A stretch of DNA of 33,209 nucleotides from JAYSRU01 sp043720875 (GTDB lineage: Bacteria > Bacteroidota > Bacteroidia > Flavobacteriales_D > Crocinitomicaceae). The stretch spans positions 1 through 33,209 of the forward strand of contig JAYSRU010000179.1 of the NCBI GenBank assembly GCA_043720875.1. Direction: 5' to 3'. Both the position numbers and the translations under genes were made by a program. The notes beneath the pieces were generated by a model. The model saw only the letters and a program-made list of their open reading frames with translations, was not told the DNA's origin and searched no databases. Positions 33,173-33,209 of this stretch are shown in pieces. Each line of letters starts with the position of its first letter. Position 1 is the first letter of the stretch.

Positions 33173-33209
33173 ATCAATTTATTCAGGGCAATTATTTTTC
33201 ACCCAACAG

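Noticed and set aside
1..33209. CRISPR arrays, tRNA or rRNA genes, insertion sequences, phage genes
   Set aside because: No regularly spaced direct repeats, cloverleaf-like segments, transposase/integrase or structural phage proteins were seen in any gap or frame.

Overview
The window looks like ordinary chromosome from a member of the Bacteroidetes, most likely a flavobacterium-like lineage. The evidence is a low G+C content, promoters of the TTG / TAnnTTTG type instead of TTGACA / TATAAT, no consistent Shine-Dalgarno sequences, a type IX secretion (T9SS) C-terminal sorting signal, a DAHP synthase-chorismate mutase fusion, an RprX/RprY-like regulator pair, and a heavy-metal RND pump fused to its outer-membrane factor. 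I see no phage, insertion sequence, CRISPR array, tRNA or rRNA.

Layout. (1) 1-514: a short stretch with a palindrome, then a tiny XRE-type helix-turn-helix gene. (2) 536-5914, minus strand: a likely run tgt > lptF/G-type permease > outer-membrane beta-barrel > DAHP synthase/chorismate mutase > aroA. It combines queuosine tRNA modification, envelope assembly and two shikimate-pathway steps. (3) 5994-8397, plus: a membrane glycosyltransferase overlapping an ECF sigma factor, then rsmG. (4) 8512-10176, plus: two tandem paralogous lipoprotein/membrane proteins of unknown role. (5) 10200-18646: a phosphate and polyphosphate neighbourhood. A PhoR/PhoB-like two-component pair (minus) faces a Na+/phosphate cotransporter, a LuxE-like acyl-protein synthetase, a small lipoprotein, polyphosphate kinase and an exopolyphosphatase (plus). 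A promoter plus a perfect terminator hairpin in front of the transporter could make a short RNA or an attenuated leader. (6) 18749-21074, plus: a second, RprX/RprY-like two-component system. (7) 21308-25456, minus: a secreted T9SS cargo protein, then kbl, a beta-carbonic anhydrase, an AlkD-type DNA glycosylase and a gamma-carbonic-anhydrase-like hexapeptide protein. (8) 25651-26799, plus: an outer-membrane BamA/TamA-like barrel. (9) 27102-33160, minus: a divalent-metal efflux operon, consisting of a small His-rich exported protein, a CzcA-type pump fused to a TolC-type domain, and a lipoprotein adaptor.

The phosphate block suggests one theme: sensing (PhoR/PhoB-like), uptake (Na/Pi carrier) and storage or mobilisation as polyphosphate (Ppk, Ppx). 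I found no clearly novel multi-gene system. The best leads are the short terminated transcript before the Na/Pi carrier, the pump/outer-membrane-factor fusion with a buried signal-peptide-like segment, the small His-rich protein heading the metal operon, an EPSP synthase with an altered active-site loop, and a Tgt lacking the usual zinc cysteines.
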